Assembly (NCBI GenBank): GCA_051530055.1
Contig: CM121342.1
Coordinates: 14,136,001 to 14,200,000 of the forward strand
DNA from: Neoechinorhynchus agilis
Taxonomy: Eukaryota; Acanthocephala
DNA: 64,000 bases
Reading direction: 5' to 3'
Shown here: positions 53,930-64,000 of the stretch, one piece after another
How the letters are laid out: the number at the start of each line of letters is the position of its first letter
Position numbering within the stretch: position 1 is the stretch's first letter
Program-made: the position numbers and the translations under genes
Notes under the pieces: model-generated
What the model saw: the letters and a program-made list of their open reading frames with translations, nothing else
Databases searched by the model: none
Told to the model about the DNA's origin: nothing

Positions 53930-55975
53930 AAATAAATTGATGAAAACCCATTTTAGAAGAGTTGACCCGTCCTTACTAGACTTTCCAGGGATAACGACAC
54001 AAAAAGCTAAGACTCGGCATCTCTTTGCGCCCTTTCCAAATCAAACGGAGATATTCGTCCGATAGCTGTGGGCTGCACTCTAAGACGTTTGGCAGGGAAG
54101 ATTTTGTGTAGGCGACTGAGCGAAAGGGTAGGTGAGCAACTCAGACCTTTTCAGTTGGGCTGCTGTACTCCATGTGGAGCAGAAGCGATAGTGCACTCCA
54201 CACGTACCTATATCGACGCCTCTGCCACCCCAACGGTTGTCCTAAAAGTCGATTTTTCGAACGCCTTTAATACAGTCGATCGAACAGCCTTGCTAAGTAC
54301 CATTGCTCGAGAATTACCTGAAACCTATGAATACTTTGTGAAGGCGTATGGTTCTAAGACACCTCTACATTTCAACGAGCACACCATTTGGTCCGAAACA
54401 GGCCTGCAACAAGGCGATCCTCTCGGCCCCATAGGATTTTCCTTAACAACCAATGGAATATCTCGTAAGCTCAAGGTAAGTTTGAACGTCTGGTACTTGG
54501 ATGACGCGACATTGGGCGGTGACCCAAAGACGGTTCTATAAGACCTGCAATCCCTGCTTGTTTCTGCTGCGGAATTGGGCCTACGTGTCAACCCCGCGAA
54601 GTGTGAACTATTGCCACTAAATATTTCACATTCTCGCATGACGGATATAATGCAGTCCTTCGAATCCGTTGCCCCAGGAATCCGATTAATCAACCGGCAA
54701 AGCTTCACTCTTCTCGGCAGTTGCGTCCTGGATGCGAACATAGATCGCGAGATTGAAGAAGAGCTTCCTAAACTGGATCTTTTGTGCTCCCACGTTCAAG
54801 AATTGAATGCACACGAAGCTCTCTTCTTGGTGAGAAACTGCCTATACATACCGAAGCTTATGTTCAAGATGAGAGCAGCCCCGTACTTCCGACACACCAA
54901 ACGTCTCCTTGACTTAGATGGTTTGATGAAAAAGCATCTTGAGAAGGTAACGAACTGCGCCATCACTGATGAAGCTTGGCAACAAGCTGCCCTTCCGATC
55001 AAATACGGAGGTTTAGGCTTACGAAGTGTGGCTGGTTTGGCCCTTCCGGCATTCGTATCCTCGATGCACAAGACGGAGGAATTACAGGGGGAAATTCTTT
55101 TAAACAGAATGCCGAAGCCATGCAAACTATTGAAACAGGGAGTCACATCATGGCTCTCGCAGACCGGTCTGCAACAAGCTCCAACCAACGCGCACGAACA
55201 ATCTGCTTGGGATAAACCCTTAATCCTGACGGCTCACAACAAACTAAAAGGCCAGATGGACGAGATGTCTCAAGCTAGACTTGTGGCCAGTTCCTCGAAG
55301 GAGTCAGGCGCATGGTTGAACGTTTTGCCAATTGGTACTTTGGGAACTTTGCTGGACGACGAGACAGTTCGAATAGCCGTCGCTCTACGTTTAGGACTTC
55401 CAACCTGTGCCCCACACCAGTGCCGATGTGGAATAAAAGTTGACGTGCTCGGGAGACATGGACTCTAGTGCAACAGATCGAGCGGTCGTTTCCCAAGGCA
55501 CGCAGAGCTCAACGCGATCATTAGCAGAGCTCTGAACTCGATCCACGTTCCAACCATCCTGGAGCCCAGTCCCGACGGTATGACCGTTTTCCCTTGGAAA
55601 GAAGGGAAGAGTCTAATTTGGGACGCAACATGCGTGGACTCACTCGCCATGTCCAACCGGCAAGATGCTTTAGCGGAGACGGGAGGAGCAGCGAGTGCCG
55701 CCGAAAGGAGGAAAGCGGAGAAATACAATGAGCTGAAACAAAATTACATTTTCCTTCCTTTCGGCGTGGAGACACAAGGGGCGCTGGGATCTTCGGCACG
55801 AAGCTTTTGTGCCGAACTCGGAAGACGACTTGCAGCAGAAACAGGGGAGCGACGCGAGAGGATTTTCCTGATACAAAGAATAAGCCTCGCAATCCAACGA
55901 GGAAATGCGGTCAGCGTCCGGGGGACGATTTAATCATTTTAAAATAAATTGTAAAACTTTAAAAAAAAAGACTTA
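53930..55975 (+). mobile_element. R2-like LINE, nearly whole copy D
   Basis: One reading frame runs from about 53990 to 55933 with only two stops (TAA at 54539, TAG at 55466). Order: DIRPIAVGCTLRRLAGKI, LKVDFSNAFNTVDRTAL (motif A), LQQGDPLGPIGFSLTTN (motif B), VWYLDDATLGG (catalytic), LRVNPAKCELLPLN, the LLGSCVLDANIDRE block, AWQQAALPIKYGGLGLRS (C-terminal thumb), a CCHC-like finger (CAPHQCRCGIKVDVLGRHGL, C) and the PD-(D/E)xK endonuclease (PDGMTVFPWKEGKSLIWDAT). It ends in an A-rich tail near 55960. The 5' part is absent. Best preserved of the family here; it abuts the ABCC gene on its 5' side. Confidence 0.85.
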
Positions 55976-55979
55976 AATT

Positions 55980-57037
55980 GAAGAATTTTTCCACTATTTT
56001 CGATTAATCCTTTAAAACAATGATGAGTTGTTTGTTCTTGAATGAAACGCGGATCCGTGCTGGTCTAAAGTAAAGATTCAGCGTTCCCCCGCTTTGCATA
56101 GCCATGCTTATGTTTTGCAGCAGAAATGTTCCTGCCCTCGAATCGTCAGCGATTCCTCTCAGTTTCTTTAGTGAGTTTGACGATCATTTGACTAATATTG
56201 GCCGCTACTAATATTCGCCCAGCTCTACCACACAAATACTTAAGAACTTACAGTCAATGTCATGAATTGCATTTTTCATTAATTGGCTATTATTATCTTA
56301 ATAACACGTTTATTGTTGTTCAACAAATACAACGAATAGGACCCATGTACCATTGGATAACACGCAATCGCTTACTTCACAAAGAACAAACAATCGTAAC
56401 AATATTGGACCGCCCTGTAAAACTAAACAATCGAATATGTTACAAGTTGCTACTGTACGGAGTGATGTGAAGGTTGGTAAAAGTCGGCGGGCTGATCTTC
56501 TATCATTTAAAATTGCGAGTGAACGATGACACCATCACTATACTATTCGGCCAAAACGTGATTTAGCCTCATCAATCGCGGTCCACCCATCGAAAAAAAT
56601 CCCTAAAGTCGGAATTCAACGCGTGAATATTTCGATAAGGAGACCTAGAGGTGGTCCTCAGCGGCCTGAACCACATCATAGAAAAGAGCGCCCGGCTTTG
56701 TATTGAACTTAGTGCTTCAAAGTGTGAGTTGGGCAGATTCATCCTATTGGGCTCATGTGTAATCAAGGTCAATATTCCGCACTGTGAGATATCATTGGAA
56801 TTAAAATCCCACGACTAAGAACAACTGCATTCGAGTGCAAAGACGAGTTGTTGAAACTCGACAGCCTTATCAATTATGAAGAATATCCAAATCTAGAGGA
56901 TCTAAAGATGTTAATCGGTGGACACCAAAATTTGCTGCCTTTAAGAAAAACGCAAAAATACTTCTCAAAAAAGACACAGTGTGAATCGGACTAAAGCGCA
57001 CTCCAATCAACTTGCGATTGTTCGTCGATAATCGCAA
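55980..57037. other. interval with two retroelement scraps
   Basis: 56290-56360 carries the LINE terminal module (ATAACACGTTTATTG, AGGACCCATGTACC). 56610-56790 (plus) reads VVLSGLNHIIEKSARLCIEL, SASKCEL, FILLGSCVIKVNI, a scrap of the R2-like LINE just past its catalytic site. Nothing else recognised. Confidence 0.55.
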
Positions 57038-57043
57038 TTTATT
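57038..57043 (-). terminator. AATAAA polyadenylation signal for BiP
   Basis: TTTATT on the plus strand, i.e. AATAAA on the coding strand about 75 nt past the BiP stop. Confidence 0.45.
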
Positions 57044-57116
57044 AGCGAACAAACTCACTGTTTTTTTAGAGATTGTACACCTCCTTCCTGCGGTGTATTT
57101 TAAACGCGCCCGGCTG

Positions 57117-59176
57117 TTAAAGTTCATCCTTAAAATCGTCGGGCTTTGGAGGTGGAGCTCCCTGACTTCCGTATAATTTTGTAACGATAGGAGTGACGAT
57201 TTGTTCAAGCTTATTTTTCTGTTCCTGATACTCTTCGGTCTGAGCATTCAGGTTGTCACCCATCCACTTGATTGTGTCTTCAACTGCATCCTCAATCTTC
57301 CGTTGATCAGCTTCCTCGAGCTTACCTCCTAGCTTCTCCTTATCTTTCAATTGAGCACTTAATGAGTACGCATAAGCTTCCAACTCATTTCTTGCATCGA
57401 CTTGAGCTTTAAGCTTTGCGTCTTCTTCTTTGTACCTTTCGGCTTCCTTGATCATTTTTTCAATCTCTTCCGGTTTCAGGCGATTGGTGTCTCGTTGAAT
57501 GACAATTTTGTTCTTAGTACCCGTGCCCTTATCCTCAGCTTCAACTTTCAAAATCCCGTTAGCATCAACGTCAAAGGTCACCTCGATTTGTGGAACACCA
57601 CGAGGCGCAGGTGGAATCCCGGTCAAATCAAACTTGCCCAATGGAATATTGTCTTTGGTCATTGGTCGCTCTCCTTCGAAAACCTGGATAGTCACTGTAG
57701 GTTGGTTGTCCGAAGCCGTAGAAAAGACTTGGGATTTCTTCGTGGGAATAGCCGTGTTGCGATCAATAAGCTTCGTCATTACACCACCAACCGTCTCGAT
57801 ACCGACCGTCAATGGGATCACATCAATCAAAACAACATCCGCCGTCGAATCTTGATCGGTCAAAATAGCTGCCTGAATCGAAGCGCCGATCGCAACGGCT
57901 TCGTCGGGATTTACTCCACGAACAGGTTCTTTTCCTCTGAAAAACTCTTTTACTAAATCCTGAACCTTCACTATCCTTGTGCTACCGCCTATCAAAACAA
58001 CATCTTGAACCTCATCTTTTTTAGTGTTACCAGCCTCGAGCACTGACGTCACGCGCGATATCGTCCTTTTGAACAATTTATCACGTCGATGGTCATACTA
58101 AGAAAAATAAAGCGAGATTTCCCTTCAAAAAACCCCGAAATACGTTCCTTTGGCAAAAAAATGACCACCGATGACGTAGAACACAGGTCATCGAACTTGG
58201 CCCGTGTAAGGACGTCCTTGTAGTCTTTTCCCTCGAAGAACTTCTCTACTATAATTTCGGTTTGATGTTTGGAACTAAGAATTCTCTTTGCTTTTTCGAC
58301 TTCCTGTTTAAGCCGTTGAACACTTCTGCTTGGCACAGTGTTGGTCTTGAACTTCTTTTTTGCCCGTTCTATGAAATAATCCGCGATGATCTGATCGAAA
58401 TCTTCTCCTCCTAAATGAGTATCCCCATCAGTAGAAATTACCTCAAATACACCGTTATCGATTGTTAGAAGACTGACATCAAAAGTTCCACCCCCGAGAT
58501 CATAGACCAAGATGGTACGCTCGCCTTCTTTTTTATTGAACCCGTAGGCAATCGCGGCTGCAGTCGGTTCATTTATGATACGCAGTACATCAAGACCTGC
58601 GATTTTACCTGCGTCTTTAGTCGCTTGACGCTGATCATTCGTGAAATAGGCCGGTACAGTGACCACAGCTCGAGTTACATCACATCCCAAATACTCGCTG
58701 GCTTGTTGTTTGAGTTCGGCTAGGACGAGGGCTGATATTTGCTCAGGGGCGAATTGTTTTGGTTTTCCATCGACGACCATCTCAATTACCGGTTTATTGT
58801 TTTGCAGTTCAACTGTAAACGGATAAATCTTCATGTCAGCGAGAAGTTTCTCATCCGTCGCTGTCCGACCGATAATACGTTTTACATTAAATGCAGCTCG
58901 TTTGGGGTCGGTGGCCATAAGATTCTTGGCTGCATCTCCAACAGTAGTCGATCCGGATTCCTCAAAAAACACAACCGACGGTGTTGTCCGTGCACCGTTC
59001 TTATTCGGAATAATCTCAAATTTACCTTTCCTGAACACTGAAACGCATGAGTAAGTTGTACCCAAATCGATTCCAATAGCAGGGCAATCACTGCTACTCG
59101 TGGTGGTCGCGTTAGAAGACGCTGACGATCCATTCGCAAGAATAGCAACACAAACAAAAAGTAAAATGAAATTCAT
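57117..59176 (-). CDS. HSPA5: BiP/GRP78, ER-lumenal Hsp70 chaperone
   Basis: ER-resident Hsp70 that folds secretory proteins and controls the unfolded-protein response. Exon 1 (59176 to about 58180) starts with a signal peptide ([20 protein letters not shown]) and carries [43 protein letters not shown] and [11 protein letters not shown]. After an intron of about 90 nt (acceptor TTCTTAG near 58098), exon 2 has [16 protein letters not shown], the interdomain linker [15 protein letters not shown] and substrate-binding domain, closing in the ER-retrieval tetrapeptide KDEL. About 655 residues, family length. The intron donor is not certain. Neighbours give no functional hint. Confidence 0.96.
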
Positions 59177-59754
59177 TCAGAAGCAAGAAATCTAAAAGAC
59201 AAAAAACTTGATGTTGACTAAGAGCGAAGAGTGCGTCAGCGGGAGGAGACAAATGGTTTGATGTCGGTCGAAAATACGAAAGAATACGCTGAAAGCGAAG
59301 AAGTAATGACCACGAAGAACGACAGTATTTGATTCTCGAAGCAATTGTATCTTTCACGTGATTAAAGCGTTAAATAGTGCTGGGTAAATTATGCATCTTT
59401 GAATAATGTGGCAAATGTCCGGATTAGACAACTTTCATCTTGCGGGATAATTAAATCATAGTTTTGGTTAACATAATTCCGGAGATGCACAGTCCCCAAC
59501 TTAGGGAATGGCGATCCCATGCTCCCGAGCCATATAACGCCTAAAATATTCCCGGAATATTTCGAATAAATTATGTATATCATGGCCGTGATCATTTTAA
59601 CCAAAATTTATGTTTGAAGATTGAATTATTCATACCGGGAGAGATTACGAGTACCACAACTCAAATTCTTCCGAACCGTTTTCTCGTGATTAGTGTGAAA
59701 CGTAACAAAACTGAGTCAACATCGATTCACCAATAAATACAGAGTTCTAACGAA

Positions 59755-59815
59755 ATAGCCACATCGATTTGTGGAGTTGCTCCACGAGGAACCGGACGAA
59801 TTTCACACATCTACA
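59755..59815 (-). pseudogene. Hsp70 substrate-binding-domain scrap
   Basis: The minus strand reads IRPVPRGATPQIDVAI, which matches the invariant Hsp70 segment [15 protein letters not shown] (present in BiP at about 57575-57620) apart from one inserted residue. It is flanked by non-coding sequence. Probably a remnant of a second Hsp70 copy. Confidence 0.4.
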
Positions 59816-60400
59816 CGGAAGAATTTAATTAAGTGATGTAGCTTTGGACGCAAATTAGATGGATTTAACATGCCTATTAATCGAAGAGGAGAGTAATTGA
59901 GACGTCGCAAAGCAGAATTTGATCGTGAAAAACTATTTTGACTTTAAGATCTCTATAGTGGTCAACGGTCAGGCGATTTAAGGTCCCACCCTTTCTAACC
60001 TACAAACATTTGAGCACCTAGAACGTACTCTAACTTGTCCCTAACATTGTGAACAGTATTGATGACGACGCTTTACTGAAGTTAATGTATCGTCTGAATC
60101 TGGAAGAATTTAAAGCCGTTTAGCGTGTTTGATTTGCCAGTCGGTGTCCAGTTACGCTCCACCGCAATGGGAAATGCTAAAATTGCGGAGTACGTAGTCG
60201 AGTTATGCAGGTTGATGCATCACAAATGGGAAATGCGTTTTTATATCTCCTTCAAAAGGTGCATAAACACGAACTCAGCTTTCGTACGATTATAGCGTTC
60301 TACATGTCTGCAATCAACTCAATGGCAAAAGACATCAACCGCTTGCTTAGGTTGAGCATGGACGACTATGAACATCGTCGTAGATCCTTGCAAACAATCG

Positions 60401-60430
60401 CTGAAAAAGATCCGAGATAGTGAATCGAAA
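60401..60430 (+). ncRNA. mutated hammerhead-like core, GATCC stem
   Basis: CTGAAAA, A, GATCC (loop GAGATAGT) GAATC, GAAA, then TATCAAATCAATAAA. Same family as 50649-50678, with one stem mismatch and a changed first box. Confidence 0.4.
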
Positions 60431-60649
60431 TATCAAATCAATAAATTCTTAATTTCATTTATTTGCTCCTATCGACAAATAGCTATGAACATAACATTGA
60501 AGATGGTGCTTATTCACAAATGTCCTGGCTGCTAATAAGCTGGTCAGTGCATGCAAGGAGCCTCACAAAATTTTTAGGAGATTAAATCCAGGCATTATTG
60601 TGGTGTACGACAAAGACGGTCTACCAATTTGGGACATTCGGTGAGAGGA

Positions 60650-62125
60650 GGAAGATCATCTGTGCAAATTTTAGATGCTCTTCTATGAAACATTTCAAGA
60701 CGACGGATTTTTTATTTTGACAGGTTGCAAAAGACGGGATAACCGTAGGCGAGGGAGGGTAAGATAAAGCAGAAGTAAAATTTGTAGAGGTCAGGCGAAG
60801 GAACTCCTAAATAGCGGAAGCGTTCGAGGAGGTAAATTTTAAAGGTATTGCGTTTGATGGGAAAGTGTTGTGTGCGAGTCCCATTTTAAGTTTGATTGAA
60901 ATTGGAGACCCAGAATTCTGAGGGAGGTGACTCTTTGGATGTCATTTGGAAGCTCGAGGCGGGAGAATGAAAGGATCGGAAGCATTTAGAGAAGTTCAGG
61001 TAGAGTTGGTGATTGGTGCAGAAATTTTTTATGTGTGTAATTTCGTTACAGGTTACGGAGAGAGAAAGGTGGGGTGGTGATTGAGTGATGATTTAGAGTG
61101 AAAGGAGAGATGTTTAAGGTCGATTAGGAAAATATTAAAAAAGAAGTGGTGACAGATGTACGACTTTGGTAAGGGATAGGCTGATCGAGTAGGTAGAACG
61201 GCAGTGAGTGTATTGTTTGCGATTGTAAAGATAAGATTCGAGCAAGCGGATTTGCCACAAGTTAAGACCAAAATCGGAGCAGGCCCGGAGAAGGAGTGAA
61301 TGGTCCACGGAGTCGAAGGCTTTCGTTAAATCAAGTTAAATGAGACGAGTGACGTGAGAGGAATTATTGTCGAGGTTACGTAAAAGCGTTTCATAAATGC
61401 GAAGTAGGACATCGACTGCAGAAAATTTGGGTTGTGTGGGTAATAACCTTTCGTTGAGAAGTGAAAGAAGGCGAGATTTAAGACATTTTTCGGTGATTTT
61501 TGAAAGAGCGAGTAGAATGGATATTGGACGGAATTAATCGACGGAAATATTATGTCCTTTTTTGGAAGAAAGATAACTTTAACAATTTTCAGGCATGAGG
61601 AGTAGATGCCATATAAAAAGCTGTGGTTTATAATGCGGGTAAGAAGGTCGATGAGTTCGGGAATGATGTAGAGCAGAGCCCAGTTTGGGATTTCGGATCG
61701 AGAGGATGAATTTCGAGGTAATTTCTTGAAATACTGTAGTACTTCGTATGACGAAGCTAAGAGACGTATCGGCGAGTTGACAAAAGTTTCAGATGTTAGC
61801 GTGAAAGATTGTGTGGTGTTAGACGTTGAGTAGAGATTGTAATTTGAGTCAGAGCAGAGGTTCTGATTAATGGAATCTAGAACCTGTTTTAATTCAGTGG
61901 AGGACAAATTAGGGAGCGGGTGGCGTCCGCCCTTAGTGCTTTTTGTAAACTGGGAAAGTCTAGAGAGTTACTGCGGTGGGCCTTAGAAGCTTGCCGTTGA
62001 AGAAGTTTCAAAATAGGGGGTTTTCCATTCTGGGTCGTGGTTGGAGATATTAATGAATTTCTTGGGAATTGTAAAAGTAAGGGATCTTTTATGATTGAGG
62101 TTAGGGAGGGCATGGCCAAGGAAGG
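60650..62125 (-). mobile_element. CR1/Jockey-like LINE, broken copy 2
   Basis: Same gene order as copy 1; fingers block 61907-61326 is identical in most residues. The thumb block (60650-60990) is more diverged than the rest, and an insertion of about 220 bp (60995-61210) not present in copy 1 separates it from motif A. The identical part therefore begins at 61211, marking the edge of the 2.1-kb repeat. Confidence 0.8.
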
Positions 62126-63325
62126 GTCATTTGTATTGTCAGTGGAATGTGCGAATATTAGAGTTAAACACTTTTATAAAATTGTAGATGTAATGATCAC
62201 ATTTATCCCATATTGATAGACGGGAAGATTATAAACGCTGAGGTGGGGCGGAGGAAGTAATAAGGACATAAGAGTGGTAAGAGTTCGCGGGGAAGGAGGT
62301 AGTGTAGAGGCGGATGAATAGGAGTCAATATTAGTGAACAGCCTTTAATGTCTGCGAACGTTCCGAGCCCAAATTGGATTGTTCTACCATGTTAAAAAAC
62401 CCACTCATTTCTGGTTTGGTCGTTAAAAACTCCTAATATACTAAATGTTGTTCGAAAAGATTGAATCTAACAAACGTTTACAAACAACAGCATCGTGGTT
62501 ACACAAGACTGAATGCAGATTTAGTCGACTATATGCTTTGATTTATTTTAATAACAATGCAGTTTACTTTGCCAAACTATCTTCGTACGTAAATCCTTTT
62601 AAATTAACCACCCGAATTATCTTAAAAGCTCGCTCTAATATCGCATCAGAGTAGCTTTTTCTTGTTTGCTAAAATGTCACTTTGTTGTTATTGCCCCATA
62701 TTTAGTAATATTTTTATGTGTGTAAACTTGAATGCGTACAGTTTGCTGCACTCCACAAGTAGATAAACCCGAGCGATTTCTCATTCTTGAGTAGTAAGAT
62801 CTCTTTGACTCGCGATTCTATCAAATAATGGAAGCGATTGCTAACTCTATAATACAAGGAGTCATCGACAATGCGAAAAGCGAGATCTGTGCCGCGATCG
62901 GTTGCTACGGTCCGTGTTGCCTCGTTCTTACAAAATACCGAGTAAAACGCGTTACTGATGATAAGTTTGGTATCATTGCAAGGGTAAGCACTGCCACGTT
63001 CGTCCGATCGTCATTTCTTTTTCCATATTAAAAGGTGCGTGTCAATAACTGCGAGTATTGCGACGTCCGGGTGCGGGTGGAGCACCCGATTTCTGGTCAA
63101 ATTGTGGCATCTTTACGAAAAGTAATCAGAATAAACGTTGATCCCGGATCGAGCCTTTCAATGCCTCATTAACATTTCAAGAGAGTTTCAGTAGATGGAA
63201 CAAATAGTTAGAGACGTAGATTTCCTTTCCCCATATTCCTATTAGCTAATAAATAGTTTTCATATCATTATTAGTGTCGCTGGTCATAAGACAAAGAAAC
63301 GGTTGATCCATTTCACGAAAAATGG
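61211..63325 (+). repeat. 2.1-kb repeat, copy 2
   Basis: Near-identical partner of 16763-18870 in the same orientation, 44.4 kb downstream. Right flank differs: copy 1 runs into an R2-like LINE, copy 2 into LTR-like sequence. Confidence 0.9.
62828..63172 (+). CDS. small two-exon gene of unknown function, copy 2
   Basis: Exon 1 62828-62983, intron 62984-63034 (51 nt), exon 2 63035-63172; 97 residues, same architecture as copy 1. Cysteines CAAIGCYGPCC and NNCEYCDVRVRV are kept. It ends SLSMPH against SLSMPD in copy 1. Both the splice sites and the reading frame survive although the surrounding LINE part of the repeat is dead. No family recognised. Confidence 0.55.
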
Positions 63326-63344
63326 TGCAGTCAATAAACGAGTA

Positions 63345-64000
63345 TTGAGGACTTTGTTAAGAGTATATTATCTCTTATAATCTAGAAGGAATGGTTAATG
63401 AAGTACAGGATAAGTTTTCCTGATTTAATCGATTCTATGCTTTGACCTATTTTAATAAACATGCAGTTGATTTTGCTAAACCACCATCGTATGTAAATCT
63501 TTTTAATTTAATGATCCGAATTATCTTAAAAGCTCTAATATCGCTACCGAGTAACTTTTTCTAAAATGCCACTTTGTTCTTTTGCTCGGTATTTAGTGAT
63601 ATTTTTGTATTTGTAATTTTGATTAGAAGTCGCAATTCACATCAACGTCAGAGGTCCACCAATCGATGTGCACGCATGGTGCATGGAGTACAACTAGAAA
63701 ACAGAGCGCGTTGGTTTTTTGTGTTGAACTACATCGGTGACCCCGACGCTTGTTAGCGAAGCAACAATATATGGACAGTCAGGCATCGATTCGAGCGGTA
63801 AGCATGAAATTGCCACCTTTTTGGATCGAACAACCCCGAGTGTGGTTCGTACAAGCTGAGGCTCAATTTGCAATGAGGAGCATTACGGCAGACGACACCA
63901 AATTCTATTACGTCCTCGTAGCTCTGGATCAAAATACTGCCGGACGAGTAATAGATCTCCTGGAGACTGTCGCAGCAAAGAAGTACGGCGCACTCAAAGA
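63345..64000 (+). mobile_element. 5' end of a Gypsy (Ty3) LTR retroelement, cut by the window edge
   Basis: 63400-63610 is a diverged direct repeat of 62510-62715 and looks LTR-like. At about 63738 GGTGACCCCGACGCTTG resembles the primer-binding region usual for such elements, and a gag-like frame (FWIEQPRVWFVQAEAQFAMR, DDTKFYYVLVALDQNTAGRV) runs off the window. What is visible of the gag start looks open; wholeness of the element cannot be judged. Confidence 0.75.

Larger units (their letters stand above)
59177..60640. other. upstream side of BiP and repeats
   Basis: The first 200 bp should hold the BiP promoter; I find no clear ERSE (CCAAT-N9-CCACG). A Hsp70 scrap (59755-59815) and a hammerhead-like core (60401-60430) are listed separately. 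Other open stretches are not recognised. Confidence 0.45.

Noticed and set aside
59333-59340. Heat-shock-element-like TTCTCGAA upstream of BiP
   Set aside because: Only two of three required units; no adjoining GAA or TTC at the right spacing.

Overview
The window looks like nuclear DNA of a small, gene-dense invertebrate animal. Host genes lie on both strands, most introns are 43-90 nt with GT-AG ends, genes for metazoan families (LIM-homeobox, VPS33B, SMCR8, METTL16) are present, and the spaces between genes are full of decayed retroelements. A 14-exon gene (32686-37139) resembles the axonemal dynein intermediate chain 7 family (DNAI7/CASC1). If that is right, the organism keeps motile axonemes, at least in sperm, which argues against a nematode. 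I cannot name the phylum.

Layout. 1-3095: no gene seen. 3096-10713: calpain (+), METTL16 (-), SYF2 (+) and an SMCR8-like gene (+). 10714-14357: a retroelement graveyard with a GIY-YIG (Penelope-type) remnant, an RTE-like LINE tail and several foldback repeats. 14358-15398: PP2A catalytic subunit with an extended N-terminus. 15400-22225: a LINE fragment, a 2.1-kb repeat holding a small spliced gene, a second LINE with a restriction-like endonuclease, and a Gypsy-type fossil. 22226-24493: VPS33B (-). 24494-28486: foldbacks and an inverted pair of LINE copies. 28487-31349: a seven-finger C2H2 gene, tRNA-Ser(CGA) and RPS11. 32686-42281: DNAI7-like, NOL6 and ZNG1. 42600-43120: a broken TRMT61A-like copy. 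43808-49172: PUS1, an SLC7 transporter and a compact Islet-like LIM-homeobox gene. 50690-55975: a damaged ABCC transporter next to a nearly whole LINE. 57117-59176: HSPA5/BiP (-). 59177-64000: retroelements, the second copy of the 2.1-kb repeat with its small gene, and the start of a Gypsy-type LTR element.

The host genes are unrelated housekeeping and cell-biology genes: RNA modification (METTL16, PUS1, TRMT61A relic), ribosome (NOL6, RPS11), splicing (SYF2), endolysosome (VPS33B, SMCR8), ER folding (BiP) and GTPase metallochaperone (ZNG1). I see no operon-like cluster.

The most unusual signal is not a gene. At least a dozen sites in several unrelated sequence families share one RNA architecture: CTGANGA, about one spacer base, a 4-6 bp stem-loop, then GAAA. 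This is a hammerhead-ribozyme-like core. Many sites form long inverted repeats, and one lies just downstream of the GIY-YIG remnant on the same strand, which ties the motif to Penelope-like elements. The second point of interest is a two-exon gene of 97 codons, kept open in both copies of the 2.1-kb repeat, whose product I do not recognise.
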